NCBI RefSeq assembly: GCF_004403945.1
Contig: NZ_SOHM01000033.1
Coordinates: 1 to 44,306, forward strand
Direction of reading: 5' to 3'
Origin: Cryobacterium lactosi
GTDB lineage: Bacteria; Actinomycetota; Actinomycetes; Actinomycetales; Microbacteriaceae
DNA: 44,306 nt
Positions 6,819 to 19,372 of this stretch are shown piece after piece. Numbering within the stretch: the first letter of the stretch is position 1; each line of letters opens with the position of its first letter. Under the pieces are notes generated by a model. It saw only the letters and a program-made list of their open reading frames with translations. It was not told the DNA's origin and did no database searches. The position numbers and the translations under genes were made by a program.

Positions 6819-9800
6819 TTGGCTGCTGCGCGCAACGCAACCACCAATTCACCCAAGAACGGACGAGCCGCTGGCCGTCTTTCGTTCGCAAAGATTTCTG
6901 ACAACCTCACGGTTCCCGATCTGCTGGCTTTGCAGACCGAGAGCTTTGACTGGCTTGTCGGAAACGACATCTGGAAAGCCCGCCTCGCCGAGGCGCAGGC
7001 CGCAGGTCGCCACGACCTGAACGCCCGCACCGGCCTCGACGAGATCTTCGAGGAGATCTCTCCGATCGAGGACCTCAGCGAAACGATGCAGCTGTCCTTC
7101 ACCAACCCGGAGCTCGAGCCGGAGAAGTACACCATCGACGAGTGCAAGGAAAAGGGCAAGACCTACTCCGCACCGCTGTATGTCAACGCTGAGTTCATGA
7201 ACCACCTCACCGGTGAGATCAAGACCCAGACCGTGTTCATGGGCGACTTCCCGCTGATGACCCCCAAGGGCACCTTCGTGATCAACGGCACCGAGCGTGT
7301 CGTCGTGTCGCAGCTGGTGCGCTCCCCGGGTGTGTACTTCAACCGCGAGCAGGAGAAGACCTCCGACAAGGACATCTACTCCGCCCGCGTCATCCCGAGC
7401 CGTGGTGCCTGGCTCGAATTCGAGATCGACAAGCGCGACCAGGTCGGCGTTCGCATCGACCGCAAGCGCAAGCAGTCGGTCACGGTGTTCCTCAAGGCCC
7501 TCGGACTCACCTCCGAAGAGATCCTCGAGGAGTTCAAGGGCTTCGCGTCCATCGAGCTCACCCTCGAGAAGGACAACATCCTCACCAAGGAAGAAGCCCT
7601 CAAGGACATCTACCGCAAGCTGCGCCCGGGCGAGCAGGTTGCCGCCGAGGCCGCGCGTGCGCTGCTGGACAACTTCTTCTTCAACTCCAAGCGCTACGAC
7701 CTGGCCAAGGTTGGTCGTTACAAGATCAACCGCAAGCTGGGCCTCGAGGCGCCGCTCACCGACTCCGTTCTCACGCTCCAGGACATTCTGGCCACGATCA
7801 AGTACCTGGTTGCGCTGCACGACAACCAGACCACGATCCGCGGCAGCCGTGAAGGTGTCGAGACCGACATCCGCATCGACATCGACGACATCGACCACTT
7901 CGGTAACCGTCGTATCCGCGCCGTCGGCGAACTCATCCAGAACCAGGTGCGCACCGGCCTGTCCCGCATGGAGCGCGTCGTTCGCGAGCGCATGACCACG
8001 CAGGACATCGAAGCGATCACCCCGCAGACCCTGATCAACGTGCGCCCCGTCGTCGCCGCGATCAAGGAGTTCTTCGGTACGTCGCAGCTGTCGCAGTTCA
8101 TGGACCAGAACAACCCGCTCGCCGGACTGACGCACAAGCGTCGCCTGTCCGCGCTGGGCCCGGGTGGTCTGTCCCGTGACCGCGCCGGCGTCGAGGTGCG
8201 AGACGTTCACCCGTCCCACTACGGCCGCATGTGCCCGATTGAAACCCCGGAAGGCCCGAACATCGGCCTGATCGGTTCGCTCGCCTCGTTCGCGCGGATC
8301 AACGCCTTCGGTTTCATCGAGACCCCGTACCGTCGTGTCATCGACGGTGTCGTCTCCACGACGATCGACTACCTCACCGCAAGTGAGGAAGACGAGTACA
8401 TCGTCGCGCAGGCCAACGCCCCGCTGACCAAGGCAGCCCGCTTCGCTGAGGGCCGCGTTCTGGCCCGTAAGAAGGGTGGAGAGGTTGACCTCTTCCCCGC
8501 AGAAGACATCGGCTACATGGATGTCTCGCCGCGCCAGATGGTGTCCGTCGCGACCTCGCTCATCCCCTTCCTCGAGCACGACGACGCTAACCGCGCACTT
8601 ATGGGTGCCAACATGCAGCGTCAGGCTGTGCCGCTGCTGCTCAGCGACAGCCCGCTGGTCGGAACCGGTATGGAGGGCTTCGCGGCCATCGACGCCGGTG
8701 ATGTGCTCACCGCACAGAAGTCCGGTGTGGTCATGGAGGTGTCGGCTGACGTCGTCACCATCCAGCTCGACGAGGGTGGAACGCAGGACTACTACCTGCG
8801 CAAGTTCAGCCGCTCCAACCAGGGCACCAGCTACAACCACCGCGTCATCGTCAACGCCGGCGACCGTATCGAGGCCGGCGAGGTCATCGCCGATGGTCCC
8901 GCTACCGACCAGGGTGAGCTCGCTCTCGGAAAGAACCTCCTCGTGGCATTCATGTCATGGGAGGGTCACAACTTCGAGGACGCCATCATCCTGAGCCAGA
9001 ACCTGGTGAAGGACGACGTTCTCTCCTCGATTCACATCGAAGAGTACGAAGTTGACGCGCGCGACACCAAGCTGGGTAAGGAAGAGATCACTCGCGACCT
9101 GCCCAACGTCTCCCCGGATCTGCTTGCAGACCTGGACGAGCGTGGCATCATCCGCATCGGAGCCGAGGTTCGCCCCGGCGACATCCTCGTGGGCAAGGTC
9201 ACGCCGAAGGGCGAGACCGAGCTTTCCGCCGAGGAGCGCCTGCTGCGCGCGATCTTCAACGAGAAGAGCCGCGAAGTTCGCGACACCTCGCTGAAGGTTC
9301 CCCACGGTGAGCGTGGCACCATCATCGGTGTCAAGGTCTTCGACTCGCAGGATGGCGACGACGAGCTCGGCTCGGGCGTCAACCAGCGTGTTGTGGTCTT
9401 CATCGCCCAGAAGCGCAAGATCACCGAGGGTGACAAGCTCGCCGGTCGTCACGGCAACAAGGGTGTCATCTCCAAGATCCTGCCGGTCGAGGACATGCCG
9501 TTCCTCGCCGACGGAACCCCGGTTGACATCATCCTGAACCCGCTGGGCATCCCCGGCCGAATGAACTTCGGTCAGGTCCTGGAGACCCACCTCGGCTGGA
9601 TCGCCAAGCAGGGCTGGCAGGTTGAGGGCAAGCCCAAGTGGGCCGGCCGTCTTCCCGAAGCCGCGCACAGTGCAGCCCCGAACACCAAGGTCGCGACCCC
9701 GGTGTTCGACGGCGCGCTCGAGGAGGAAATCGCCGGTCTTCTCGACTCGACGACTCTGACTCGCGACGGCGACCGCCTGATCGACTCGACCGGAAAGACG

Positions 9801-10310
9801 CAGCTGTTCGATGGCCGCTCCGGCGAGCCGTACCCGATGCCCATCGCGGTCGGATACATGTACATCCTGAAGCTGCACCACCTTGTCGACGACAAGATTC
9901 ACGCACGCTCGACGGGTCCGTACTCCATGATCACGCAGCAGCCGCTGGGTGGTAAGGCGCAGTTCGGTGGACAGCGTTTCGGTGAGATGGAGGTGTGGGC
10001 GCTCGAAGCATATGGAGCCGCTTACGCCCTGCAGGAACTCCTGACCATCAAGTCGGACGACATCCTCGGCCGCGTCAAGGTGTACGAAGCCATCGTCAAG
10101 GGCGAGAACATTCAGGAACCCGGTATCCCCGAGAGCTTCAAGGTTCTGATCAAGGAAATGCAGTCGCTGTGCCTGAACGTCGAGGTGCTCTCGGCCGATG
10201 GAACCGCAGTCAGCCTGCGCGACACGGATGACGAGGTCTTCCGCGCAGCGGAGGAGCTGGGCATCAACATTTCCACCCGGTTTGAGTCGTCGTCAATCGA
10301 CGACATCTAA
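6819..10310 (+). CDS. rpoB: DNA-directed RNA polymerase beta subunit
   Basis: Full-length beta subunit of 1163 residues, a normal actinobacterial size. It forms the active-centre cleft of RNA polymerase with RpoC and the alpha dimer. Diagnostic stretches include the rifampicin region at about residues 418-457 ([20 protein letters not shown], then [20 protein letters not shown]), the downstream [16 protein letters not shown], and the C-terminal [19 protein letters not shown]. The rifampicin-contact residues equivalent to E. coli D516, H526 and S531 are wild type, so sequence predicts sensitivity. The start is TTG, set by GGAGG eight bases upstream and by the usual N-terminal sequence. Codon use is strongly biased toward C/G-ending codons, as expected for a highly expressed gene. 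rpoC follows after 44 bases. No rplJ/rplL genes precede it here. Confidence 0.98.
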   Translation: MAAARNATTNSPKNGRAAGRLSFAKISDNLTVPDLLALQTESFDWLVGNDIWKARLAEAQAAGRHDLNARTGLDEIFEEISPIEDLSETMQLSFTNPELEPEKYTIDECKEKGKTYSAPLYVNAEFMNHLTGEIKTQTVFMGDFPLMTPKGTFVINGTERVVVSQLVRSPGVYFNREQEKTSDKDIYSARVIPSRGAWLEFEIDKRDQVGVRIDRKRKQSVTVFLKALGLTSEEILEEFKGFASIELTLEKDNILTKEEALKDIYRKLRPGEQVAAEAARALLDNFFFNSKRYDLAKVGRYKINRKLGLEAPLTDSVLTLQDILATIKYLVALHDNQTTIRGSREGVETDIRIDIDDIDHFGNRRIRAVGELIQNQVRTGLSRMERVVRERMTTQDIEAITPQTLINVRPVVAAIKEFFGTSQLSQFMDQNNPLAGLTHKRRLSALGPGGLSRDRAGVEVRDVHPSHYGRMCPIETPEGPNIGLIGSLASFARINAFGFIETPYRRVIDGVVSTTIDYLTASEEDEYIVAQANAPLTKAARFAEGRVLARKKGGEVDLFPAEDIGYMDVSPRQMVSVATSLIPFLEHDDANRALMGANMQRQAVPLLLSDSPLVGTGMEGFAAIDAGDVLTAQKSGVVMEVSADVVTIQLDEGGTQDYYLRKFSRSNQGTSYNHRVIVNAGDRIEAGEVIADGPATDQGELALGKNLLVAFMSWEGHNFEDAIILSQNLVKDDVLSSIHIEEYEVDARDTKLGKEEITRDLPNVSPDLLADLDERGIIRIGAEVRPGDILVGKVTPKGETELSAEERLLRAIFNEKSREVRDTSLKVPHGERGTIIGVKVFDSQDGDDELGSGVNQRVVVFIAQKRKITEGDKLAGRHGNKGVISKILPVEDMPFLADGTPVDIILNPLGIPGRMNFGQVLETHLGWIAKQGWQVEGKPKWAGRLPEAAHSAAPNTKVATPVFDGALEEEIAGLLDSTTLTRDGDRLIDSTGKTQLFDGRSGEPYPMPIAVGYMYILKLHHLVDDKIHARSTGPYSMITQQPLGGKAQFGGQRFGEMEVWALEAYGAAYALQELLTIKSDDILGRVKVYEAIVKGENIQEPGIPESFKVLIKEMQSLCLNVEVLSADGTAVSLRDTDDEVFRAAEELGINISTRFESSSIDDI

Positions 10311-10354
10311 ACCAGGCCACTGACGAATACTCGAAAACTTTCCAAGGAGAGAAA

Positions 10355-14251
<3,897 letters not shown>

Positions 14252-14268
14252 CCGAGGTTGATTCCCGG

Positions 14269-14296
14269 ATGGCCCCCTGCTTCGGCAGGGGGCCAT
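14269..14296 (+). terminator. Hairpin after rpoC
   Basis: A perfect 12-bp stem (ATGGCCCCCTGC / GCAGGGGGCCAT) closed by a TTCG tetraloop starts 18 bases after the rpoC stop. The stretch that follows is TCCCCGTT rather than a T-run, so the hairpin may act as an intrinsic-like terminator of the kind common in high-GC actinobacteria. Confidence 0.75.
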
Positions 14297-14569
14297 TCCC
14301 CGTTAAGGCCCCACGTTGATCGAGCTTGTCGAGATCCCGCACGCCGGGCAAAAAAGGAAAAAGTGACCTTAGAAGGACGGAATTGAACATTCGATCCTAG
14401 TTTCCGGCTTTCTTCCCCATAACCTGCCGTCGCTGGATGCCCCGTGAGCTGATCGCAGATTGCACGCATGTTCACCGGTTTCGACAGTCCCACCCGGTGA
14501 TTGGCGCCATCCTGCGGATACGCTGAGCCCCATGAAGACCAGCTTCATCTCCAGGACACGCGGTGGATC
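14297..14569. other. Intergenic region after rpoBC
   Basis: Apart from the palindromic repeat at 14318-14336, this holds an A-rich patch (AAAAAAGGAAAAAG near 14350) and no recognisable gene. The promoter of the downstream redox operon must lie here, but I see no good -35/-10 pair. Confidence 0.4.
14318..14336. repeat. Short palindromic repeat, copy 1
   Basis: GATCGAGCTTGTCGAGATC is an imperfect palindrome with TCGA arms around GCTTG. It matches the copy at 18889-18907 except for two changes at mirror positions 2 and 18 (A/T here, G/C there), which keep the pairing. Confidence 0.6.
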
Positions 14570-15052
14570 GTGAATCGTGAAGACTCCCTCCGGCAGATGT
14601 ACGCCGGCGGACGCCCCAACCGGTGGGCGCGGTTCCTGAACCGCGTCAGCGCGCGGCTGTTCTCACTCGGTATCGTCGGCCATGGCGCTGTGAGCCTGGA
14701 AACCGTCAATCCGAAGTCGCGCACCCTGCTCACCCTGCCGCTTGTGGTCGCCCGCTACGAAGGCGGCGAGTACGTGGTCTCGATGCTGGGCCAGGGCTCA
14801 CGATGGGTGCGTAACGTTCGGGCTGCGAATGGGAGCGCCGTCATTCGCGCGGGACGCAGGCGACAGGTGCTGCTCGACGAGGTTCCCGTGGCTGCTCGCC
14901 CGCCGATTCTCAAGGCCTTTCTCGCGCAGGCACCGGGAGCCCGACCGCACATTCCGGTCGATCGGTCCCAGCCGGTGGCGGCGTTCGAGACCATCGCAGC
15001 GGACTTCCCCGTGTTCAAGGTGCGGGATGTCGGGGGCAGGGGCCGGCCATGA
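14570..15052 (+). CDS. Deazaflavin (F420)-dependent nitroreductase (Ddn)-like protein
   Basis: Small protein of about 160 residues resembling the Ddn / F420-dependent oxidoreductase family, which has a split-barrel fold. Family-like segments are GRPNRWARFLNRVSARLFS at the N-terminus, TLLTLPLVVARYEGGEYVVSM (strands with the T-L-P-L pattern), LGQGSRWVRNVRAANG (the conserved G..xxWxxNxxA cofactor region) and a closing FPVFKV. Known members reduce quinones or nitro compounds with F420H2. The start is uncertain: GTG 14570 is used here, ATG 14597 would remove nine residues, and a TTG at 14501 would add an unlikely tail. Its stop overlaps the next gene's ATG by four bases (ATGA), so the two are translationally coupled. 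Confidence 0.75.
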   Translation: MNREDSLRQMYAGGRPNRWARFLNRVSARLFSLGIVGHGAVSLETVNPKSRTLLTLPLVVARYEGGEYVVSMLGQGSRWVRNVRAANGSAVIRAGRRRQVLLDEVPVAARPPILKAFLAQAPGARPHIPVDRSQPVAAFETIAADFPVFKVRDVGGRGRP

Positions 15053-15906
15053 CTGCGGACCTTGCGCCAGACGACGTCGACCAGCACCGGGCGAACGCCG
15101 CGGCCAGAACCTGGTTGGGTCTGTCGATCGCCGCGGCCGCCCTGGCCTTCGTCGGCAGCATCGTCGGGCTGTCGGTTGACGGGATCTACGACAACCTGAC
15201 ATCGGCGTTCCTGTACCAGGCGCTGGCACAAGACATCATCAATGCGGTCGTGGTCGCTCCGACGATCGTGCTCTGCGCCATTCTGGCTTTGCGCCGGTCG
15301 TATCGCGCGGGCCTGCTGTGCCTGGGGGCGGTGGCGTTCACCGTCTACAGCTACGTGATCTACACCTTCTCGATACCGTTCGGTCCGATCTTCCTGTTGT
15401 GGGTCGGGGTGCTCGGCCTCAGCCTCTTCGCCTTGATCGGCGGGTTGGCATCCATCAACCGGCAGAGTTCGACAGGGCGCTTCACGCACAGTCGTGCCGC
15501 TGTGGTGGCGGCGTGGACTCTCTTGGTGGTGGCCGGACTGTTCGGCCTGCTCTGGCTCTCCGAGGACCTGCCCGCCCTGCTCAATGGCGTGAGGCCACAA
15601 AGCGTCGTAGACCTGGCTCTGCCCACAAACCCCGTCCACATTCTTGACTATGCGTTTTTTCTCCCAGCAGCCGTGTTGACCAGTGTGGGGCTCCTTCGCC
15701 GGCGGGCGTTCGCCTACCCGATCGCGGCGGCCTTCCTCGTTTTCCTGCTCCTGACCTGCATGCCTATTCTGATAACGCCTTTCGTGCAGCTGACCCTGCA
15801 CGAACCAGCGTCGTGGGGCGTCATGATTCCGATCGGTATCGTCGCGGCGATCCTCGTCGGTGTGTTGAGTTGGTTCCTCGCGACCCTTCACTTCGAGCGC
15901 CCGTGA
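15049..15906 (+). CDS. Multispan membrane protein in a redox operon, function unknown
   Basis: Integral membrane protein of 285 residues with about eight hydrophobic spans, beginning near residue 20 (TWLGLSIAAAALAFVGSIVG) and ending near residue 278. The second and third spans enclose a short arginine-rich loop (LRRSYRAG), consistent with inside-positive topology. I recognise no enzyme or transporter motif. It sits between a Ddn-like protein and an anchored nitroreductase and overlaps both by four bases (ATGA upstream, GTGA downstream), so all three are probably made together. That context suggests a membrane partner for quinone- or flavin-linked reduction, but this is inference only. Confidence 0.75.
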   Translation: MTADLAPDDVDQHRANAAARTWLGLSIAAAALAFVGSIVGLSVDGIYDNLTSAFLYQALAQDIINAVVVAPTIVLCAILALRRSYRAGLLCLGAVAFTVYSYVIYTFSIPFGPIFLLWVGVLGLSLFALIGGLASINRQSSTGRFTHSRAAVVAAWTLLVVAGLFGLLWLSEDLPALLNGVRPQSVVDLALPTNPVHILDYAFFLPAAVLTSVGLLRRRAFAYPIAAAFLVFLLLTCMPILITPFVQLTLHEPASWGVMIPIGIVAAILVGVLSWFLATLHFERP

Positions 15907-17099
15907 AGCACCGTACCCGACGCATTCTGCTCATCACGATCGGAGCGGTGGCCGGCGTGCTCGGGCTGGGTCTCGGGGCGATCCTGACCGTCGGTGGGAT
16001 CTTCGTTCCCGCGACCTACCTCCAACCGTGGACCGCGACGTATTACCAGCAGTCGACCGACGCCCGGATGCAGGTGGTCGCGCATGCAATCTTGGCTCCG
16101 AGCGGACACAACATGCAGCCGTGGAACGTTGTGCTCGATGAGGCCGATGCAAGCGTTCTCGACCTGTATGCCGACCCGAGCCGACTCACCCCGGCTGTCG
16201 ATCCGGATGCACGGCAGACCATGGTTTCGCAGGGAGCCTTTCTCGCCTACCTCCGGATCGCTGCGGAGGAGCTTGGGTACTCGGCCTCATTCGAGTTGTT
16301 CCCGGACGGCAGCTATGACGAGACCAACCTGGAGAAGTCGATGAGCCAGCAGCCGGTGGCTCGGGTGACCCTGGCAAAGGACTCATCCGTGGCGACCGAT
16401 GACTACTCGTCCCTGTTCCTCTCTGACACCAATCGGGCCCCGTACACGGCAGCGCCCCTGACCGTGGCGCAGACGGACGCGTTGACGGCCCTCGCCGAGG
16501 GCTCTGCGGCAAGTCTCTCCATACTCAGCGACCAACAGGACATGATCGCCCTCGGAGCATTCGCCGTCGAGGGAACCCTCATCGAGACTCAGTACCGCGC
16601 TGCCACCGCGGAGAGCGCTGCGGTGTTCCACGGCACGGAGCAAGCCAAGAACGAGGCGCGTTCGGGATTCGCCGTTGAGGGCCAGGGAACTACGGGAGTC
16701 AAGAAGTACTTGCTCCAAGGCCTCCTCACCGTCTTCCCTGCGCTGAACGACGATGCTGCCGGAGCCAGGAATGCGATCGCTCTTACCGAGGCCGGCGTGG
16801 ACCACACGGCCGCATACGGACTCGTCAGTACGCCAAGCAACACCAGGTCGGAGCAGGTCGAGGCCGGGATCCTGTACGCGCGGATCAGCCTCCACGCCCG
16901 CACCCTCGGCCTGGTCATGCAACCGTTGAGCCAGGTCCTGCAGGAATACCCGACAATGGCGGTGCCCTATGCGGCAATCCATGACGCATACGCGCCCGAC
17001 GGGCAAACGATCCAAATGCTCCTCCGCATCGGAACCCCCACGACGGAGTTTCCGGTGTCCATGAGGCGCGATGTGACCTCCCTCCTGCGCACGCCCTGA
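15903..17099 (+). CDS. Membrane-anchored nitroreductase-family protein (Acg-like)
   Basis: Protein of 398 residues with one N-terminal hydrophobic segment (residues 8-31, ILLITIGAVAGVLGLGLGAI) followed by a large domain outside the hydrophobic core. The domain resembles the nitroreductase/Acg family: APSGHNMQPWNVV near residue 64 is the FMN-phosphate-binding segment (usual form SxxNxQPW), and the C-terminal half has the TLGLVMQPLSQ motif of the second flavin-contact region. The GTG start at 15903 overlaps the preceding TGA as GTGA; a longer frame begins at 15813 but would sit inside the neighbour. Mycobacterial Acg proteins are thought to sequester FMN rather than catalyse; whether this one is active cannot be judged. 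Third gene of a coupled operon. Confidence 0.8.
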   Translation: MKHRTRRILLITIGAVAGVLGLGLGAILTVGGIFVPATYLQPWTATYYQQSTDARMQVVAHAILAPSGHNMQPWNVVLDEADASVLDLYADPSRLTPAVDPDARQTMVSQGAFLAYLRIAAEELGYSASFELFPDGSYDETNLEKSMSQQPVARVTLAKDSSVATDDYSSLFLSDTNRAPYTAAPLTVAQTDALTALAEGSAASLSILSDQQDMIALGAFAVEGTLIETQYRAATAESAAVFHGTEQAKNEARSGFAVEGQGTTGVKKYLLQGLLTVFPALNDDAAGARNAIALTEAGVDHTAAYGLVSTPSNTRSEQVEAGILYARISLHARTLGLVMQPLSQVLQEYPTMAVPYAAIHDAYAPDGQTIQMLLRIGTPTTEFPVSMRRDVTSLLRTP

Positions 17100-17187
17100 T
17101 TCGTGGCGTGCCGTGTCGGCGCCGTGCGGGCCGGGAGCCCAACGGATGAGGATCCCGATGCCGGGCGACTGTCCGGCAGCATGCGAG

Positions 17188-17254
17188 GAGCCACCGTATG
17201 ACAGACAGTGCGGACTAGGTCGCGCAACTAGGAGTCATGAACACACGGTGGCTC
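17188..17254. repeat. Inverted repeat upstream of the four-Cys paralogue
   Basis: GAGCCACCGTATG (17188-17200) and CACACGGTGGCTC (17242-17254) are inverted copies matching at 12 of 13 positions, with a 41-nt loop holding two CTAGG motifs. It could end the redox operon or regulate the next gene. The rest of 17100-17394 holds no credible gene; longer frames here lack a ribosome site. Confidence 0.4.
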
Positions 17255-17394
17255 GTGGCCATCATGCCCCCATCGGCCCCGCCCGCAAACCCCGGTGCGA
17301 CCCCGAACCACGTTCACGACGGATGCCTGCCGCTGAGCCGAGCGCCGCATCCGGGCAGCTAGGCTGGGGGAAATTCTCGAAAGGGGTCCCCGAT

Positions 17395-18093
17395 ATGGGT
17401 GCTGCAACGTCGCCGACAGGTACACCGTCCCGGCGCCCGCTCTGGTTCGCCCTAGGCGCCGTCGGTGTGGTGCTTGTCGTGGCCCTGATCGTGGTGCTCG
17501 TGGTCTGGCGCGGGGGAGCGGGCACGCCCACCGGCAGCAACGACACCCTGCCGGGAACCCGCCCCACGCCGTCCGCGACGGCCGAGCCGCAGGCCGTGGC
17601 CCCCGCAGCCCCCGCCGTGGCCGCCGGGCCTCGCCCCACCGACTGCGAGGCGATCTACAGCCCCGCGATGCTGGCCACCCTGAACGAGACCGGCACCCTG
17701 AACCCCGACTGGGCCGAGAAGGACGCCGCCTCCGGGGTGCTGGTCGGCACCGAAGACGCCGAACTGAGCACCCTCATCGAGGGCGCGGAGCACCTCACCT
17801 GTGTCTGGGGCAACCCCGACGGCGGTTCCGGCAGCGGCCTCACCTCCAACGTGGTCTTCGTGTCGGCCGAGCAGCTCGAGACGGTGCACCAGCGGCTGCT
17901 GGCCCTGGGTGAGAACTGCTACGAAGAGCTCGGCGGCATCCGTTGTGTGGCCGAATCGGCCGAGAGCGGTGAAGGCGTAGCGGGGGAGTCGCACTTCTTG
18001 CGCGACGGCATCTGGCTGGCCACGCACTACGTGAACGCGGGCCCGGATGGCTACACCCACGACATGGTCGGCACGATCTGGGCTGGCGCCTAA
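17395..18093 (+). CDS. Single-span exported protein with four conserved cysteines, paralogue A
   Basis: Protein of 232 residues: a short basic N-terminus, one transmembrane helix (about residues 15-39, very Val/Leu rich), a Pro/Ala/Thr linker to about residue 80, then a compact extracellular domain. That domain carries four cysteines (TDCEAIYSPAM, HLTCVWG, NCYEELGG, IRCVAE) and a C-terminal stretch NAGPDGYTHDMVGTIWAGA. The next gene encodes the same domain with all four cysteines kept, so two disulfides are likely. I know no function for this family. GAAAGGGG nine bases before the ATG at 17395 fixes the start; a longer frame from 17113 has no ribosome site. No lipobox is present. Confidence 0.75.
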   Translation: MGAATSPTGTPSRRPLWFALGAVGVVLVVALIVVLVVWRGGAGTPTGSNDTLPGTRPTPSATAEPQAVAPAAPAVAAGPRPTDCEAIYSPAMLATLNETGTLNPDWAEKDAASGVLVGTEDAELSTLIEGAEHLTCVWGNPDGGSGSGLTSNVVFVSAEQLETVHQRLLALGENCYEELGGIRCVAESAESGEGVAGESHFLRDGIWLATHYVNAGPDGYTHDMVGTIWAGA

Positions 18094-18168
18094 CCCGCAC
18101 CTGCCTCGCCCGGTCCGGGCTATGCTGTGCGCAAAATCCTCCGGGAGGATCGCGCTCAGGGAGGCCCC

Positions 18169-18849
18169 ATGCCCGTTCACGGAAAGTCGACGATCACACC
18201 AGGCCGCCAGCTGGTGCTGCTGATTCTCGGCGGCCTCGTGACCGTGCTCGTCATTGCGGCCGCCGTGTGGGTGGTTTCGATGCCCTGGCCCGCGAACACT
18301 CCCGAGGTCCCCGAGGCAGGTCGGCCCGTGCCCAGCTCGACGCCGGAACCGGCCCCGGTCGCCATGCCCACCGCCGTGATAGCCCCGGGCACCCCCAAAC
18401 CCGAGTCGTGCGGCGAGATCTACAGCCCCGCGATGGTCAACGCATTCGGCGATCTCGTGCTCAACCCGCCGTGGACCACCGAACCCGGCGCCGACGTGAG
18501 CGACGGCTCCGACGACCCCGAGCTGCTCGCCGTCATCAACGCGACCGAGCACCTCAGCTGCCGCTGGGTGAGCCCGGTTGGGCCCTCAGGCACGGGTGTG
18601 GCCACGAACGTGGTCTGGGTCACCGAGGCGCAGACCGCCGCCGTGGAGGCCCGCCTCCGAGCGCTCGGCATGGAGTGCTACGAAGAACTCGGGGGGCTGC
18701 GCTGCATCACCGAAACCACCACCGACACCGACAACTTCGGCCAGTCGCACTTTCTGCGCGGCGGCATCTGGCTGGCCACCGTGTGGGTGAACGCGGGTCC
18801 GGATGGCTACACCCACGACATGATCGGCACCATCTGGGCCGGCGCCTGA
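18169..18849 (+). CDS. Single-span exported protein with four conserved cysteines, paralogue B
   Basis: Protein of 226 residues with the same plan as its upstream neighbour: one transmembrane helix (about residues 12-36), a Pro-rich linker, and a C-terminal domain whose cysteines lie in ESCGEIYSPAM, HLSCRWV, ECYEELGG and LRCITE. The last 20 residues are nearly identical to those of paralogue A. This is a tandem duplication in which the domain is conserved while the linker and helix have diverged. The 75-base gap contains GCCCGG-T-CCGGGC, a very tight dyad that could weakly separate transcription. AGGGAGG precedes the ATG. Function unknown; the pair may bind a shared extracellular ligand. Confidence 0.75.
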   Translation: MPVHGKSTITPGRQLVLLILGGLVTVLVIAAAVWVVSMPWPANTPEVPEAGRPVPSSTPEPAPVAMPTAVIAPGTPKPESCGEIYSPAMVNAFGDLVLNPPWTTEPGADVSDGSDDPELLAVINATEHLSCRWVSPVGPSGTGVATNVVWVTEAQTAAVEARLRALGMECYEELGGLRCITETTTDTDNFGQSHFLRGGIWLATVWVNAGPDGYTHDMIGTIWAGA

Positions 18850-18888
18850 GCGGTCCCGGTGCCCCGCCCTGCGAAACGCCATCCCGCT

Positions 18889-18907
18889 GGTCGAGCTTGT
18901 CGAGACC
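18889..18907. repeat. Short palindromic repeat, copy 2
   Basis: GGTCGAGCTTGTCGAGACC lies 40 bases after the stop of paralogue B, in the gap between convergent genes. It differs from the copy at 14318-14336 only by a compensatory G/C for A/T pair. Confidence 0.6.
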
Positions 18908-18943
18908 CCACAAGGCGCCCTTCGGCCCGACAGCGACGGCAAA

Positions 18944-19177
18944 TCAGCGTGGTGGATCAGACGGTGTCACCCCGAACCCGAGATACTGCCCCATCGTCGA
19001 CCGCTGCTCGGGCGGCGCCCACCCGCCCGGTCGGTTCTTCTCCATCCATTTCTGGTGGTCCCGTAATCCGCGGCTCACCGCTACGCGCACGACACCGTAA
19101 AGCAGCAGGAGGCCAACGGCGGGCACGATGACCCAGAGAATCAGTGCATACAGGCTGATCAGCGTAAACGAGTCCAT
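18944..19177 (-). CDS. Small single-span membrane protein
   Basis: Predicted 77-residue membrane protein. The N-terminal half is one hydrophobic helix (about residues 8-30), followed by RVAVSRGLRDHQKW, a basic-amphipathic segment, and a soluble tail containing PGGWAPPEQRS. The frame could be extended upstream through the GCAGCCC tandem repeat, but the ATG at 19177 gives a sensible membrane protein, and the upstream translation is low-complexity Arg/Ala. I do not recognise the family. It is convergent with the four-Cys paralogues and divergent from pilB, with about 195 bases between its start and the pilB start. Confidence 0.55.
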   Translation of the reverse strand: MDSFTLISLYALILWVIVPAVGLLLLYGVVRVAVSRGLRDHQKWMEKNRPGGWAPPEQRSTMGQYLGFGVTPSDPPR

Positions 19178-19190
19178 GTCCAAGAGTCTC

Positions 19191-19225
19191 GCAGCCCGCA
19201 GCCCGCAGCCCGCAGCCCGCAGCCG
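19191..19225. repeat. Five-unit GCAGCCC tandem repeat
   Basis: Four exact 7-bp units GCAGCCC (19191-19218) and one variant unit (GCAGCCG) lie just upstream of the small membrane protein gene on the minus strand. Such a tract can vary in length by slippage and would change spacing to any promoter of that gene. Confidence 0.7.
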
Positions 19226-19372
19226 CCCCGCCGTGACCCCTGTTGCGGGGCTGTCGCCAACCGAACCCGCGGCGATAGCGTGGGCTGTCACCACAGACGC
19301 CTCGGGCCCGACTGACCCTCATCAGGCGTTTTCCCGAGTTTTCGCAGTACACGCCGGTAGGGGGAGCGTCGT

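Noticed and set aside
8074..8190. Rifampicin-resistance substitution in rpoB
   Set aside because: The positions equivalent to D516, H526 and S531 are wild type.
6849..8840. 663-codon minus-strand open frame inside rpoB
   Set aside because: It lies wholly within a certain gene. Open antisense frames are expected from strong C/G third-position bias, and its translation is a His/Val/Glu-rich shadow without domains.
17113..17394. Upstream start for four-Cys paralogue A
   Set aside because: The extra 94 residues are low-complexity with no ribosome site, and the ATG at 17395 gives the same plan as paralogue B.
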